A stretch of DNA of 64,000 nucleotides from Arthrobacter sp. CDRTa11 (lineage in GTDB: Bacteria > Actinomycetota > Actinomycetes > Actinomycetales > Micrococcaceae): contig NZ_CP044532.1 in NCBI RefSeq assembly GCF_026427775.1, positions 4,588,001-4,652,000 of the forward strand, given 5' to 3'. The position numbers were made by a program, and so were the translations under genes. Below are positions 16,080 to 23,533 of this stretch, piece after piece. The notes beneath the pieces are model-generated. The model searched no databases, was not told the DNA's origin, and was given only the letters and a program-made list of their open reading frames with translations. Numbering within the stretch: the stretch's first letter is position 1; each line of letters begins with the position of its first letter.

Positions 16080-17489
16080 ATGAAAACGTACGAATCATTG
16101 CTTGACGAGGTCACCGCCGTCTCCGGCAGGACCCGCACCATCCTTGACCCTGCCACCGGTGAGATCGTCGGTGAGGCGCCCATTCATGACCTTGGGTACC
16201 TTGAGCAGACAGTCGCCGGTGCGCAGGCTGCCCAGCCGGCGTGGGCAGCACTGGGCCACGAGGCCCGGTCCGCCGCGCTCCTCAAGGCGGCCGACGCCGT
16301 CGAACGCTCCGCCGAGGAGCTCGCCCACATTCTCTCCCGCGAGCAGGGCAAACCACTGAACGGCCCGAACGCCCGCTTCGAGGTGGGTGCCTGCGCGGCA
16401 TGGTTGCGCGCCGCGGCCACCATTCGCCTGGAACCTGAAATGGTTGTGGACGACGGCGAGACCCGGGCCGAGCTGAACTACAAGCCCATCGGCGTCGTTG
16501 CCGCCATCGGCCCGTGGAACTGGCCCATGATGATCGCCATCTGGCAGATCGCCCCCGCCCTGCGCATGGGCAACGCCGTCGTCGTCAAGCCCTCCGGCAA
16601 CACCCCGCTCTCCGTCCTGGCGCTGGTGAAAGTCCTGAACGAGGAACTTCCCGAGGACATCCTGTCGGTCGTTTCCTGCGGCCGCGAGGTGGGCGCACGC
16701 CTGACCGACCACCCCGCGATCGGCAAGATCATGTTCACCGGCTCCACCGCCGCCGGCCGCGCCATCATCAAATCATCCGCGGACACCGTCAAGCGGCTCA
16801 CCCTGGAGCTCGGCGGGAACGACGCCGGCATCGTCCTGCCCGACGCCGACCCCAAGGCCATCGCCGAAGACCTGTTTTGGGGCGCCTTCATCAACACCGG
16901 CCAAACCTGTGCCGCGCTGAAGCGCCTCTACGTCCACGAGGACATCTACGACGCCGTCTGCGAGGAACTCACCACCGTGGCCAAAGCCATGCCCATGGGC
17001 CACGGCCTGGATGAGAACAACGTCCTGGGCCCGCTGCAGAACAAGGCACAGTACGACGTCGTTGCGAACCTGGTGCAGGCAGCGAAGGACTCCGGCGCCC
17101 GTGTGCTGCTGGGCGGAAACCCGGATACCAGCCAGCCCGGCTACTTCTACCCCACCACCCTGGTGGCGGACATCGACAACGATAACCCGCTGGTCGCCGA
17201 GGAACAGTTCGGCCCCGCGCTGCCCATCATCCGCTACAGCACCGTTGACGAAGCAGTGGAAATGGCCAACGGGCTCGACGTCGGCCTCGGTGCCTCCGTC
17301 TGGTCCTCCGACCTCGCCGCCGCCCGCGAAGTCGCCGGCCGCATCCAGGCCGGCACGGTGTGGATCAATAAACACGGCGCCGTGGACCCCCGCATCCCCT
17401 TCGGCGGCGCCAAACAGTCCGGCTACGGCCTCGAGTTCGGCGTCGAAGGCCTCAAAGCCCTCGGCATCCCCCAGGTCATCAACGGCTGA
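16080..17489 (+). CDS. NAD(P)+-dependent aldehyde dehydrogenase
   Basis: A 469-residue aldehyde dehydrogenase of the succinate-semialdehyde/benzaldehyde-like branch. Catalytic residues are present: Asn147 in GPWNWPM, Glu243 in LELGGND and the nucleophile Cys277 in GQTCAALKR. The cofactor-binding FTGST turn is at 219-223. A Shine-Dalgarno (GAGGAG) precedes ATG 16080. It is the last gene of the TetR-controlled operon, 43 bases after moaF, and a hairpin follows. It should oxidise the aldehyde produced from the imported compound to an acid. No amine oxidase or transaminase is in the operon, so the aldehyde-forming enzyme must be elsewhere. Confidence 0.93.
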   Translation: MKTYESLLDEVTAVSGRTRTILDPATGEIVGEAPIHDLGYLEQTVAGAQAAQPAWAALGHEARSAALLKAADAVERSAEELAHILSREQGKPLNGPNARFEVGACAAWLRAAATIRLEPEMVVDDGETRAELNYKPIGVVAAIGPWNWPMMIAIWQIAPALRMGNAVVVKPSGNTPLSVLALVKVLNEELPEDILSVVSCGREVGARLTDHPAIGKIMFTGSTAAGRAIIKSSADTVKRLTLELGGNDAGIVLPDADPKAIAEDLFWGAFINTGQTCAALKRLYVHEDIYDAVCEELTTVAKAMPMGHGLDENNVLGPLQNKAQYDVVANLVQAAKDSGARVLLGGNPDTSQPGYFYPTTLVADIDNDNPLVAEEQFGPALPIIRYSTVDEAVEMANGLDVGLGASVWSSDLAAAREVAGRIQAGTVWINKHGAVDPRIPFGGAKQSGYGLEFGVEGLKALGIPQVING

Positions 17490-17504
17490 GGACTTCCACC
17501 GCGA

Positions 17505-17541
17505 CGCCGGCGGTTGGGCACTAGCTGCCTGACCGCCGGCG
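17505..17541 (+). terminator. Operon terminator hairpin
   Basis: Perfect 10-base arms CGCCGGCGGT (17505-17514) and ACCGCCGGCG (17532-17541) enclose a 17-base loop, 15 bases after the dehydrogenase stop. It probably ends the permease-MoaF-dehydrogenase transcript. Confidence 0.65.
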
Positions 17542-17656
17542 CGTGGCGTCCGGCATCCTTGCTGCCTAACGCCCGACAGTATGGCGCCATCACCAATGGT
17601 GGCTGTAGCTTTGGAGTCTCTTCGTCGAAGCAGCCGAAGTGCCGGAGGTACCGCTG

Positions 17657-18901
17657 ATGCCTGGCCTGTCCACGTCATTGATTCTGATCGCTATGCTGGC
17701 CATCGCAGCGCCACTGGCCAGCCGTTCCCTTGATCGTGTGGTCAAGGTTCCGATTGTGGTGTTCGAGATTGTCCTCGGAATCCTGCTGGGTCCCAGCCTG
17801 TTGGGGTGGATCCAACCCACCGAGTTCGTGGACACGTTGGCCCAGTTCGGGCTGGCCATGCTCTTCTTCGTTGCCGGCAATGAGATTGATTTCGGCGTGA
17901 TCCGCGGACGCCCGGCCGCCCGTGCGTCTGCCGGCTGGGTCATCTCCTTGGCGGCGGGTATTGGCGCCGGCTTCGTCCTCGCCCCGGGTCCGGAGGCTGC
18001 CGTGATTATCGGCGTCGCTCTGTGCTCCACAGCCCTGGGCGCGCTGCTGCCCATCCTGCGGGACGCGGGCGAATCAAAATCCCCGATGGGTATCGCGGTC
18101 ACCGCGTTGGGTGCGGCCGGGGAGTTTGGTCCGCTGATTGCGATCTCCCTGTTCTTCAGTGGCAGGGAACTGGGGCCGGCAACAGCAGTACTCCTCGGGT
18201 TTGTTGTCCTGACCGGCCTGGCGATTTACCTCGCCTCGCGGGCCCGGCACACACTGCTCCACTCGCAGGTAACCAGGACCCTGCACACCAGCGGCCAGTT
18301 CGCCGTCCGGTCCATCATGTTCATCCTCACGGCCCTGGTGGTGCTGAGCATGGTTCTGGGACTGGACATGCTGCTGGGTGCCTTCGCCGCCGGAGTCCTC
18401 TGGAAGGTTGCGATCGCGCGTGCTCCGGAACACGACCGGCATGTCATCGAGATGAAAATTGATGCGATCGCCTTCGGGTTCCTGGTGCCGATCTTCTTCA
18501 TTGACACCGGCATAGACTTTGACCTGCGCGCGCTCACCGCCAGCCCGGCCGCTCTGGCGCTGGTCCCCGTGTTTCTGATCCTCCTCCTCATCACCCGCGG
18601 CCTGCCGTCATTGCTGGCCGCTCCTCCAAAGTCGAGCCCCGCCGGCAAGGGGGCCATCATGCTGTTCGGGGCAACGGGATTGCCGATTATTGTGGCGGTG
18701 ACAGCCATTGGCCGGAACGAGGGGCTGATCTCAAGTGGAATCTCCTCGGCACTTGTGGGCGCAGGGATGCTCTCGGTACTCCTGTTTCCGCTGCTTGCAC
18801 TTCGCCAGCTTCAGCGAACGCCGTCGGGACGCCAGGGCCGCAGCAAAAAATCCCGCAGGAGACAGGACCAGGCCAACGTCACTGGTGAGGCACCGCATTA
18901 G
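17657..18901 (+). CDS. Cation:proton antiporter (CPA2 / KefB-like), without RCK domain
   Basis: A 414-residue monovalent cation:proton antiporter with about 12 membrane helices. The start is ATG 17657, preceded by GGAGGT (about 17643-17648), rather than GTG 17639. The N-terminus (VVKVPIVVFEIVLGILLGPSLLGWI) and the core helix with LAMLFFVAGNEIDF match CPA2 exchangers. The last 30 residues are strongly basic and cytoplasmic; no TrkA-N/RCK regulatory domain follows, unlike Kef systems. It should exchange K+ or Na+ for H+ and help pH or salt balance. Its TAG stop overlaps the stop of the small convergent gene at 18898. Confidence 0.85.
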   Translation: MPGLSTSLILIAMLAIAAPLASRSLDRVVKVPIVVFEIVLGILLGPSLLGWIQPTEFVDTLAQFGLAMLFFVAGNEIDFGVIRGRPAARASAGWVISLAAGIGAGFVLAPGPEAAVIIGVALCSTALGALLPILRDAGESKSPMGIAVTALGAAGEFGPLIAISLFFSGRELGPATAVLLGFVVLTGLAIYLASRARHTLLHSQVTRTLHTSGQFAVRSIMFILTALVVLSMVLGLDMLLGAFAAGVLWKVAIARAPEHDRHVIEMKIDAIAFGFLVPIFFIDTGIDFDLRALTASPAALALVPVFLILLLITRGLPSLLAAPPKSSPAGKGAIMLFGATGLPIIVAVTAIGRNEGLISSGISSALVGAGMLSVLLFPLLALRQLQRTPSGRQGRSKKSRRRQDQANVTGEAPH

Positions 18902-19176
18902 GCTGGTCTTCGGCTCTCGGTGCTCAGCAAATCCAAGAGCATCGCGATCACGGCGGCCGGGATCAGGAAGATGCCGGCCAGGGTTGCGCCCATCAACACC
19001 AGCCGGTGCCCCACCGGATACGAGGGTGGCTGGACGATGAAAGTAAACGCGTCGGCTAACCCGCAGGCAATCAGCACGGCTGCGAGCAGGACCAGCAACG
19101 CCCAGGCGCCTTCCCGCCAACGGATCAGGTACCTGGACTGACGGTAGCCCACCTCCATAGTCCGTTGCCGGACCAC
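18898..19176 (-). CDS. Small two-helix membrane protein of unknown function
   Basis: A 92-residue protein with two hydrophobic segments (about 24-50, starting GAWALLVLLAAVLIACG, and about 60-83, LVLMGATLAGIFLIPAAVIAM). They are joined by a short loop with QPPSYPVGH, and basic residues lie at both ends. It may start at GTG 19176 or at the in-frame ATG 19158. Its stop overlaps the antiporter stop tail to tail, which is tight for two unrelated genes. The sequence does not place it in a known family. It could be an antiporter-associated peptide, but nothing beyond position supports this. Confidence 0.55.
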   Translation of the reverse strand: MVRQRTMEVGYRQSRYLIRWREGAWALLVLLAAVLIACGLADAFTFIVQPPSYPVGHRLVLMGATLAGIFLIPAAVIAMLLDLLSTESRRPA

Positions 19177-19245
19177 GGGCTTCCGAACGGCGAAGTCCCC
19201 GCGAAAGCCGGGCCTTCCCTCTCGGATCTCGGACAGACTGTTCTG

Positions 19246-19289
19246 CCCCTCTCAGGTGAGGGGACGACGGCGGCTGTCCCGCCGTCGTC
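19246..19289. other. Two adjoining GC hairpins in a divergent gap
   Basis: CCCCTC (19246-19251) pairs with GAGGGG (19258-19263) over a 6-base loop. Immediately after, GACGACGGCGG (19263-19273) pairs perfectly with 19279-19289 over a 5-base loop, sharing G19263. They lie between the leftward small membrane gene and the rightward gene at 19362. As neither gene ends here they are not ordinary terminators; they could be a structured 5' leader of the 19362 gene or attenuators. Confidence 0.45.
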
Positions 19290-19361
19290 GGCGTCTCCGG
19301 AACAGCCCGCCGGCTCTGGTGTTGCCCGTATGCCGAAGCGGTGGCTGCCATAGGGAAGACT

Positions 19362-19952
19362 ATGGATATGGGGAAATTGGGGGGTTTGGATACGGTGTTC
19401 TGGGACAAACGGCTTCAGGGGGACGGGGCATCACCGCGCCCGGAGCCGACGTGGCGACGGCCTGCATCCCTGACGTTGGCCGGGCTGGCGTTTGCCGGGG
19501 TTACGGCTGCAGTGGTCTTCCTGGCGTCCGCCCCCGCCGGGGACAAACGGGACGTGCGCTGCTATTACCACGCGGATCTGACCACCACCTACCCCGCCCC
19601 CTACGCTCCCCACGTCACTCTGCCGCCCTACATCCTGGCGGGGGAAATGGATGCCGGATCGGAAGCCGCCACTCCTCTCACGCTCTGCAGGGATACCTGG
19701 GACCAGGGGCTCATGAACCCCGGGAACATCACGGACGATCTCATTCCGTCAGAATTTCAGCAGCCCACCGCCCCTGCCAATCCCAGGGAGGCCCGGGACG
19801 TCGAAGGGGAGCCTCCCACCGCTGTTCCGTACGACGTCGGCCCTGGCCACTTCGTGCCGGAACTGACCGCCTGCGTCGTGGACAACGCCGTGGCCGTCAT
19901 CCCGGGCCCGGCCCAGGTCTGCAATGATCTGGGCATCCCGGCCTACAAATAG
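19362..19952 (+). CDS. Membrane-anchored extracytoplasmic protein of unknown function
   Basis: About 196 residues with one hydrophobic segment (about 36-56, ASLTLAGLAFAGVTAAVVFLA) acting as an anchor or uncleaved signal. The remainder is predicted outside. Four cysteines in the outer part (RCYYHADL, TLCRDTWDQ, TACVVDN, QVCNDLG) suggest two disulfides. The frame is open from GTG 19341; ATG 19362 has GGGAAG close upstream, and ATG 19368 is another choice. The sequence pattern is common among actinobacterial hypothetical proteins, but I cannot name a family. It is preceded by the double hairpin. Confidence 0.65.
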   Translation: MDMGKLGGLDTVFWDKRLQGDGASPRPEPTWRRPASLTLAGLAFAGVTAAVVFLASAPAGDKRDVRCYYHADLTTTYPAPYAPHVTLPPYILAGEMDAGSEAATPLTLCRDTWDQGLMNPGNITDDLIPSEFQQPTAPANPREARDVEGEPPTAVPYDVGPGHFVPELTACVVDNAVAVIPGPAQVCNDLGIPAYK

Positions 19953-20121
19953 CCGGCGCTCAGTCCTTACCCGCCTTGGCACGGACATGCATGCGTTCGC
20001 CTTGTCCGCCGAACAGGCTCAGAATTTCCGCCGGCTGCTCACCGTCGCTGCCAAACCAGTGCGGAACGTGGGTGTCATGAGTCATGGACCACGGAAACTA
20101 CGGCCAGGAGCTCTTGGGGTT

Positions 20122-20499
20122 TTATGCGGCGCCCAGCCAACGCTTCGACTTGGCGGGATATCCGCCCGGGCGCGGGCCTATTGCGCGCATCGACTTTTTC
20201 CACCAGCGATGGGCGAAGTAGAAAACCGCGGTTATGAATGCCAGGAGTACGGCCAGAATGATCAGAGCCTGGTCCTTCGCCGCCTGGTATTCGTTGAACC
20301 CCGGCTGTCCGGATGCCAGTTCCCCCGAAACCAGGGGCCCTGTCACGTCCAGCAAGTATTGCAGCGTCGTCATGAATGTAACCATCAGCAGAACGATGGG
20401 CGGAAGCGCGATCACGAAGTATTTGAGCCCTATTTTGTTGCACCGCTTGTTCCAGGCTTTCGTCTGTTCCTTCTGTCCTGCTGCTGCCGTCTCTGTCAT
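20122..20499 (-). CDS. Small membrane protein with two helices, unknown function
   Basis: A 125-residue protein. ATG 20499 is chosen over the longer frame because GGGGAG lies just before it. A basic cytoplasmic start (QKEQTKAWNKRCNK) leads into helix one (about 27-48, FVIALPPIVLLMVTFMTTLQYLL). A periplasmic-side loop of about 25 residues follows, then helix two (about 78-100, DQALIILAVLLAFITAVFYFA) and a basic tail with HRWWKKSMR. There is no signal cleavage site. I do not recognise the family. It is transcribed in the same direction as the paralogue pair to its right, with a gap of about 140 bases. Confidence 0.6.
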   Translation of the reverse strand: MTETAAAGQKEQTKAWNKRCNKIGLKYFVIALPPIVLLMVTFMTTLQYLLDVTGPLVSGELASGQPGFNEYQAAKDQALIILAVLLAFITAVFYFAHRWWKKSMRAIGPRPGGYPAKSKRWLGAA

Positions 20500-20640
20500 T
20501 TGCTCCCCAATTGGTTTGTCCTGGCAACTCTCGCAGTCCCGATTGTCATCTATGGCCTGATGCCGCACCTGCATCGGTTACGTATCAGCCTGCTGACGCG
20601 CGCCGCCGTCGCTAAGCCGTAGGCCCTATAAGTGGTGGCC

Positions 20641-21423
20641 TCATTCTGCCTTCGACGACGCGGGGTAGCGGAAGACCTCTACCGTGTCGCCGCGGTAGTG
20701 GAACCGGAAGATGCTCCCATTCGGAAGACGTTCCCTGCCGTCGTCCACCGACAGGAAGTCCCCGTTGATGTCTGCAAAAAGATCGACCCCAGGCGGCACA
20801 CAGTTGGCGCCGTCTACACGGGGACCGGAACGGTCGATGATCATGAAGCACTGGAAGCCCTGACCGTCCACTGAGAACCAGGGTTCGACCCCCCGATACG
20901 GTTGATAGCCGCGGAAGCTGGATTGGCCTTCATCCGCGCCCAGGAATCCCAGCACCGAGAGCACGACGCCGTCTGCCTCGTCTGCGATTGGATGCAACGT
21001 GGCATCGGGATGGGGTGTTGCAGTCCATGCCACGGCGAACACACCGGCAAGAAAGACGGCCAGCGCGCCGGCCACAAATGAGTAGCGTCGGGCACGTGTC
21101 GCCGTGAGACGACGCCAGGTCAACGACGTCCATCCAATCCTGGACTCCGCCACGGGCGCGATGCTGGTTGCCGGGTCCGGCCGTTCGTCAATGAACGTGG
21201 TCCGGGTGGAGTGAGCAACTGACCCGGAATCCGGTGCTGCAGCGGGTCCTCTGACGTCGGTGCCGGTGACGGCGTGCGGACTCGCGGTGCGCGCCGCCTC
21301 AAGTTCCGCCAGTCTTGCCAGTGCTGCCGGGTCGGACTGGATATCCGGGTGCGGACCGTATGCCCTCCTGCGGAGCTCGTCCAGCTCGCGCTGAGCGTCG
21401 GACCGGGGTGAGGATGGGTCCAT
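20641..21423 (-). CDS. Membrane-anchored protein, paralogue of the gene upstream (ELRRRAYGP family)
   Basis: A 260-residue protein with a cytoplasmic N-terminal motif ELRRRAYGPHPDI...DPAALARLAELEAA (about residues 14-45), a Ser/Thr/Ala-rich stretch, one membrane helix (about 116-136) and an extracytoplasmic beta-rich domain of about 120 residues. Two cysteines (QCFMIIDRSG and ANCVPPGVD) probably form a disulfide. It shares the whole layout and several blocks (PHPDATLH after the helix; FR..YDTVEVF-like end) with the gene at 21423-22097, whose stop overlaps this start by one base (TGATG). A recent tandem duplication is likely. Function unknown. Confidence 0.75.
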   Translation of the reverse strand: MDPSSPRSDAQRELDELRRRAYGPHPDIQSDPAALARLAELEAARTASPHAVTGTDVRGPAAAPDSGSVAHSTRTTFIDERPDPATSIAPVAESRIGWTSLTWRRLTATRARRYSFVAGALAVFLAGVFAVAWTATPHPDATLHPIADEADGVVLSVLGFLGADEGQSSFRGYQPYRGVEPWFSVDGQGFQCFMIIDRSGPRVDGANCVPPGVDLFADINGDFLSVDDGRERLPNGSIFRFHYRGDTVEVFRYPASSKAE

Positions 21424-22097
21424 CAGCCCTCCTCCGGAATGAGATAGACGTAAGCGTCCACCGTGTCGTAACGAAGTACGAATCGGATGATCCCGTCCCC
21501 GGCGCGTCCTTCGAATCCTTCAAACCCGTCGCCGTGTGAGGAGACGTCCATTATGAGATCTGCTGGCGCCGGAGTACAACGATATTCTGAGAGCGTACCG
21601 CTCGCCTGGTGCAATGCCACCAGACACGGCGAGTCGAACGCGTTCACCCCGGAATAGATCTCGAGACCGAGATAAGAACCGTGTCCGCGAAGGGTTGAGG
21701 CCTCCATCCCCTCAACCAGCAGTACGGGGAACTGGTTACCGGCGACGGCACCGGTCGAATGAAGAGTGGCATCAGGACGCGGCGCGGATAACAGCAGGGT
21801 CGTCATAACGATCCCTCCCGCGAGGACCAGTGCGGCACCGGCCCAGTACAGGCGACTCCACCTTGGCACCGGATGTTCCATCGAGGCAGCGTCCGCGGGG
21901 GCCTCCGAATCTGCCGCATTCCCGCTCGCGGGGGCAACCGGCAGAGAATCGACGCCAGCGCGGTCCGCCGCCTCAAGTTCGCGCAACCTCGCTAGGCCCG
22001 GAGGGTCGACACTTATGTCTGGGTCCGGACCGTATGCCCGCCTGCGGAGCTCATAAAACTCACGGTCGGCGTCCGAAGAGTGCCTGAAGCCGTCCAC
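21423..22097 (-). CDS. Membrane-anchored protein, tandem paralogue (ELRRRAYGP family)
   Basis: A 224-residue protein with the same plan as its downstream neighbour: N-terminal ELRRRAYGPDPDISVDPPGL (about 16-35), a short linker, one membrane helix (about 85-106), then APRPDATLHS and an outer domain with a probable disulfide (SPCLVALHQ and EYRCTPAPAD). The N-terminal motif recurs in many actinobacterial hypothetical membrane proteins and may bind a cytoplasmic partner; that is inference. It is first in the two-gene unit, and its TGA overlaps the next ATG. Nothing in either copy suggests catalysis. Confidence 0.72.
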   Translation of the reverse strand: MDGFRHSSDADREFYELRRRAYGPDPDISVDPPGLARLRELEAADRAGVDSLPVAPASGNAADSEAPADAASMEHPVPRWSRLYWAGAALVLAGGIVMTTLLLSAPRPDATLHSTGAVAGNQFPVLLVEGMEASTLRGHGSYLGLEIYSGVNAFDSPCLVALHQASGTLSEYRCTPAPADLIMDVSSHGDGFEGFEGRAGDGIIRFVLRYDTVDAYVYLIPEEG

Positions 22098-22341
22098 AGC
22101 TCAAAGTACACCCGTCTCGCGGAGCGGGTCTATACGCTCACACGGTCTCCTATCCGGATCACTGTGAGACGCTCCCACCCCCATCAAAAGCCCGGCAGGA
22201 ATTAGACCGACTGGGGCAAACAGCGGCCCTGTTTCAGGGAACAACAGTGCACGGCGATATGCTGGCTTGGAGGATGATGAAATTCGCTCGGGGGCAGGAT
22301 TGCGGTAGCCCTGGCCCGATGCGGATCTTGAGGAGAGACAC

Positions 22342-23382
22342 TTGGGTACCATGGCGGAGGTTGCCCGCGCTGCGGGTGTTTCCAGGAGCACGGTGTCTTA
22401 CGTTCTAAGCGGCACACGCCCGATTTCGGATGAGACACGTCAAAAGGTCCTGCGCGCGATGACGGATCTTAACTACACTCCAAATGCCCTGGCGCAGGGG
22501 TTGGCCGGTAAACGCACGGGAATCATTGCCTTGATCTTTCCGATCGGCGAGGTTGGTTTCAACCTTACCGATTTCGAGTACATCCAAGCTGCTTCCGAGC
22601 AGGCCCGCAGCGAAGGCTATCACCTGCTGCTGTGGCCCTACAGCGCGAATGACGTCCAGGAACTGCGGAGGGTCGTCAGCCAGGGCATCGTGGAGGGCGT
22701 GGTGCTGATGGAGGTGCGAACCGTGGACGAGCGGGTGTCGTTCCTTCTGGACGCGCACCTTCCCTTCACCACGATCGGTCGTACAGGAGGCTTCCAGTCA
22801 CAACCATTCGTTGATGCGGACTTTGAAGCCGCCGGCAACATGGCTCTTGAGTATGTCCTTGGACTTGGACATACGGACTTGGCGTATCTGACGAGGTCAC
22901 AGGAAGAACTGGATGCCGGTCACGGACCTGTCGTGAGAATGCAGGATGCTGTCCTGGCGGCGGCCGAGGCAAGGGGCGTCCGGCTGCCCGTCTTCACCGT
23001 ATCTCCGACATTTAATGACGGCTGGAACGCGTTCGAGAAGATCCGGGAAAAATCACCCCGGATGACTGCTCTGTTGACGTTCAATGAGCCTGCCGTTCCG
23101 GGCTTCGTAGCTGCAGCTGCTGAGCATGGCGTCCGCATCCCGCGGGACATGTCGGTGGTAGGCCTGAACAGCAGCGATGAAGGATCCCGGACGAGCCATC
23201 CCAATTTGACCAGTTTCTCTCCGAACCACCGCGACGTCGCCAAGCTGGCGGTCAATTATCTGATCCGACGCCTCCAAGGTGAGGATCCGGCAGCATTCCA
23301 GAAGCTCTTAAAGCCTGAATTGACTGACAGGGGCAGCGCCGGCAGGGCGCCCGCTCCATCCGGTTCGTCCCCCATCACCTGA
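22342..23382 (+). CDS. LacI family transcriptional regulator (TTG start)
   Basis: A 346-residue LacI/GalR repressor. The helix-turn-helix and hinge occupy about residues 3-58 (MAEVARAAGVSRSTVSYVLS, then LNYTPNALAQGLAG); the periplasmic-binding-protein-like ligand domain fills the rest. GAGGAGAG sits correctly for TTG 22342, whereas the ATG three codons later would be too far, so a TTG start is likely. It lies 94 bases before an operator region and a disaccharide-type symporter, which it probably represses until a sugar binds. The tail after about residue 330 is a short Ser/Pro/Ala extension. Confidence 0.9.
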   Translation: MGTMAEVARAAGVSRSTVSYVLSGTRPISDETRQKVLRAMTDLNYTPNALAQGLAGKRTGIIALIFPIGEVGFNLTDFEYIQAASEQARSEGYHLLLWPYSANDVQELRRVVSQGIVEGVVLMEVRTVDERVSFLLDAHLPFTTIGRTGGFQSQPFVDADFEAAGNMALEYVLGLGHTDLAYLTRSQEELDAGHGPVVRMQDAVLAAAEARGVRLPVFTVSPTFNDGWNAFEKIREKSPRMTALLTFNEPAVPGFVAAAAEHGVRIPRDMSVVGLNSSDEGSRTSHPNLTSFSPNHRDVAKLAVNYLIRRLQGEDPAAFQKLLKPELTDRGSAGRAPAPSGSSPIT

Positions 23383-23404
23383 CACTTCACAATTCGTGTG
23401 ATCC

Positions 23405-23483
23405 TTGACACTCCCTGGGATGCTCCATAGTCTTTGTTGACGCGCGTCGACGAAGCGCGTCGACACGCGGGCAACGTTGCCCG
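23405..23483 (+). promoter_or_regulatory. Symporter promoter with LacI operator
   Basis: CGGGCAACGTTGCCCG at 23468-23483 is a perfect 16-base palindrome with a central CG, the form typical of LacI/GalR operators. Upstream, TTGACA (23405-23410) may be the -35, with a weak -10 at 23426-23433. A direct repeat GCGCGTCGAC at 23442-23451 and 23455-23464 lies between them and may be a second site. The operator is downstream of the promoter, a roadblock position. Confidence 0.7.
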
Positions 23484-23533
23484 ATTGGGTACGGCGAATG
23501 GTCCCCGGCCCCTTTACAGAGAAGGAAATGCCT

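Noticed and set aside
16773..17678. 301-codon open frame on the minus strand
   Set aside because: It is exactly opposite the aldehyde dehydrogenase, which has full catalytic motifs; the antisense product is Gly/Val/Asp-rich with no family feature, a typical shadow of a high-GC gene.
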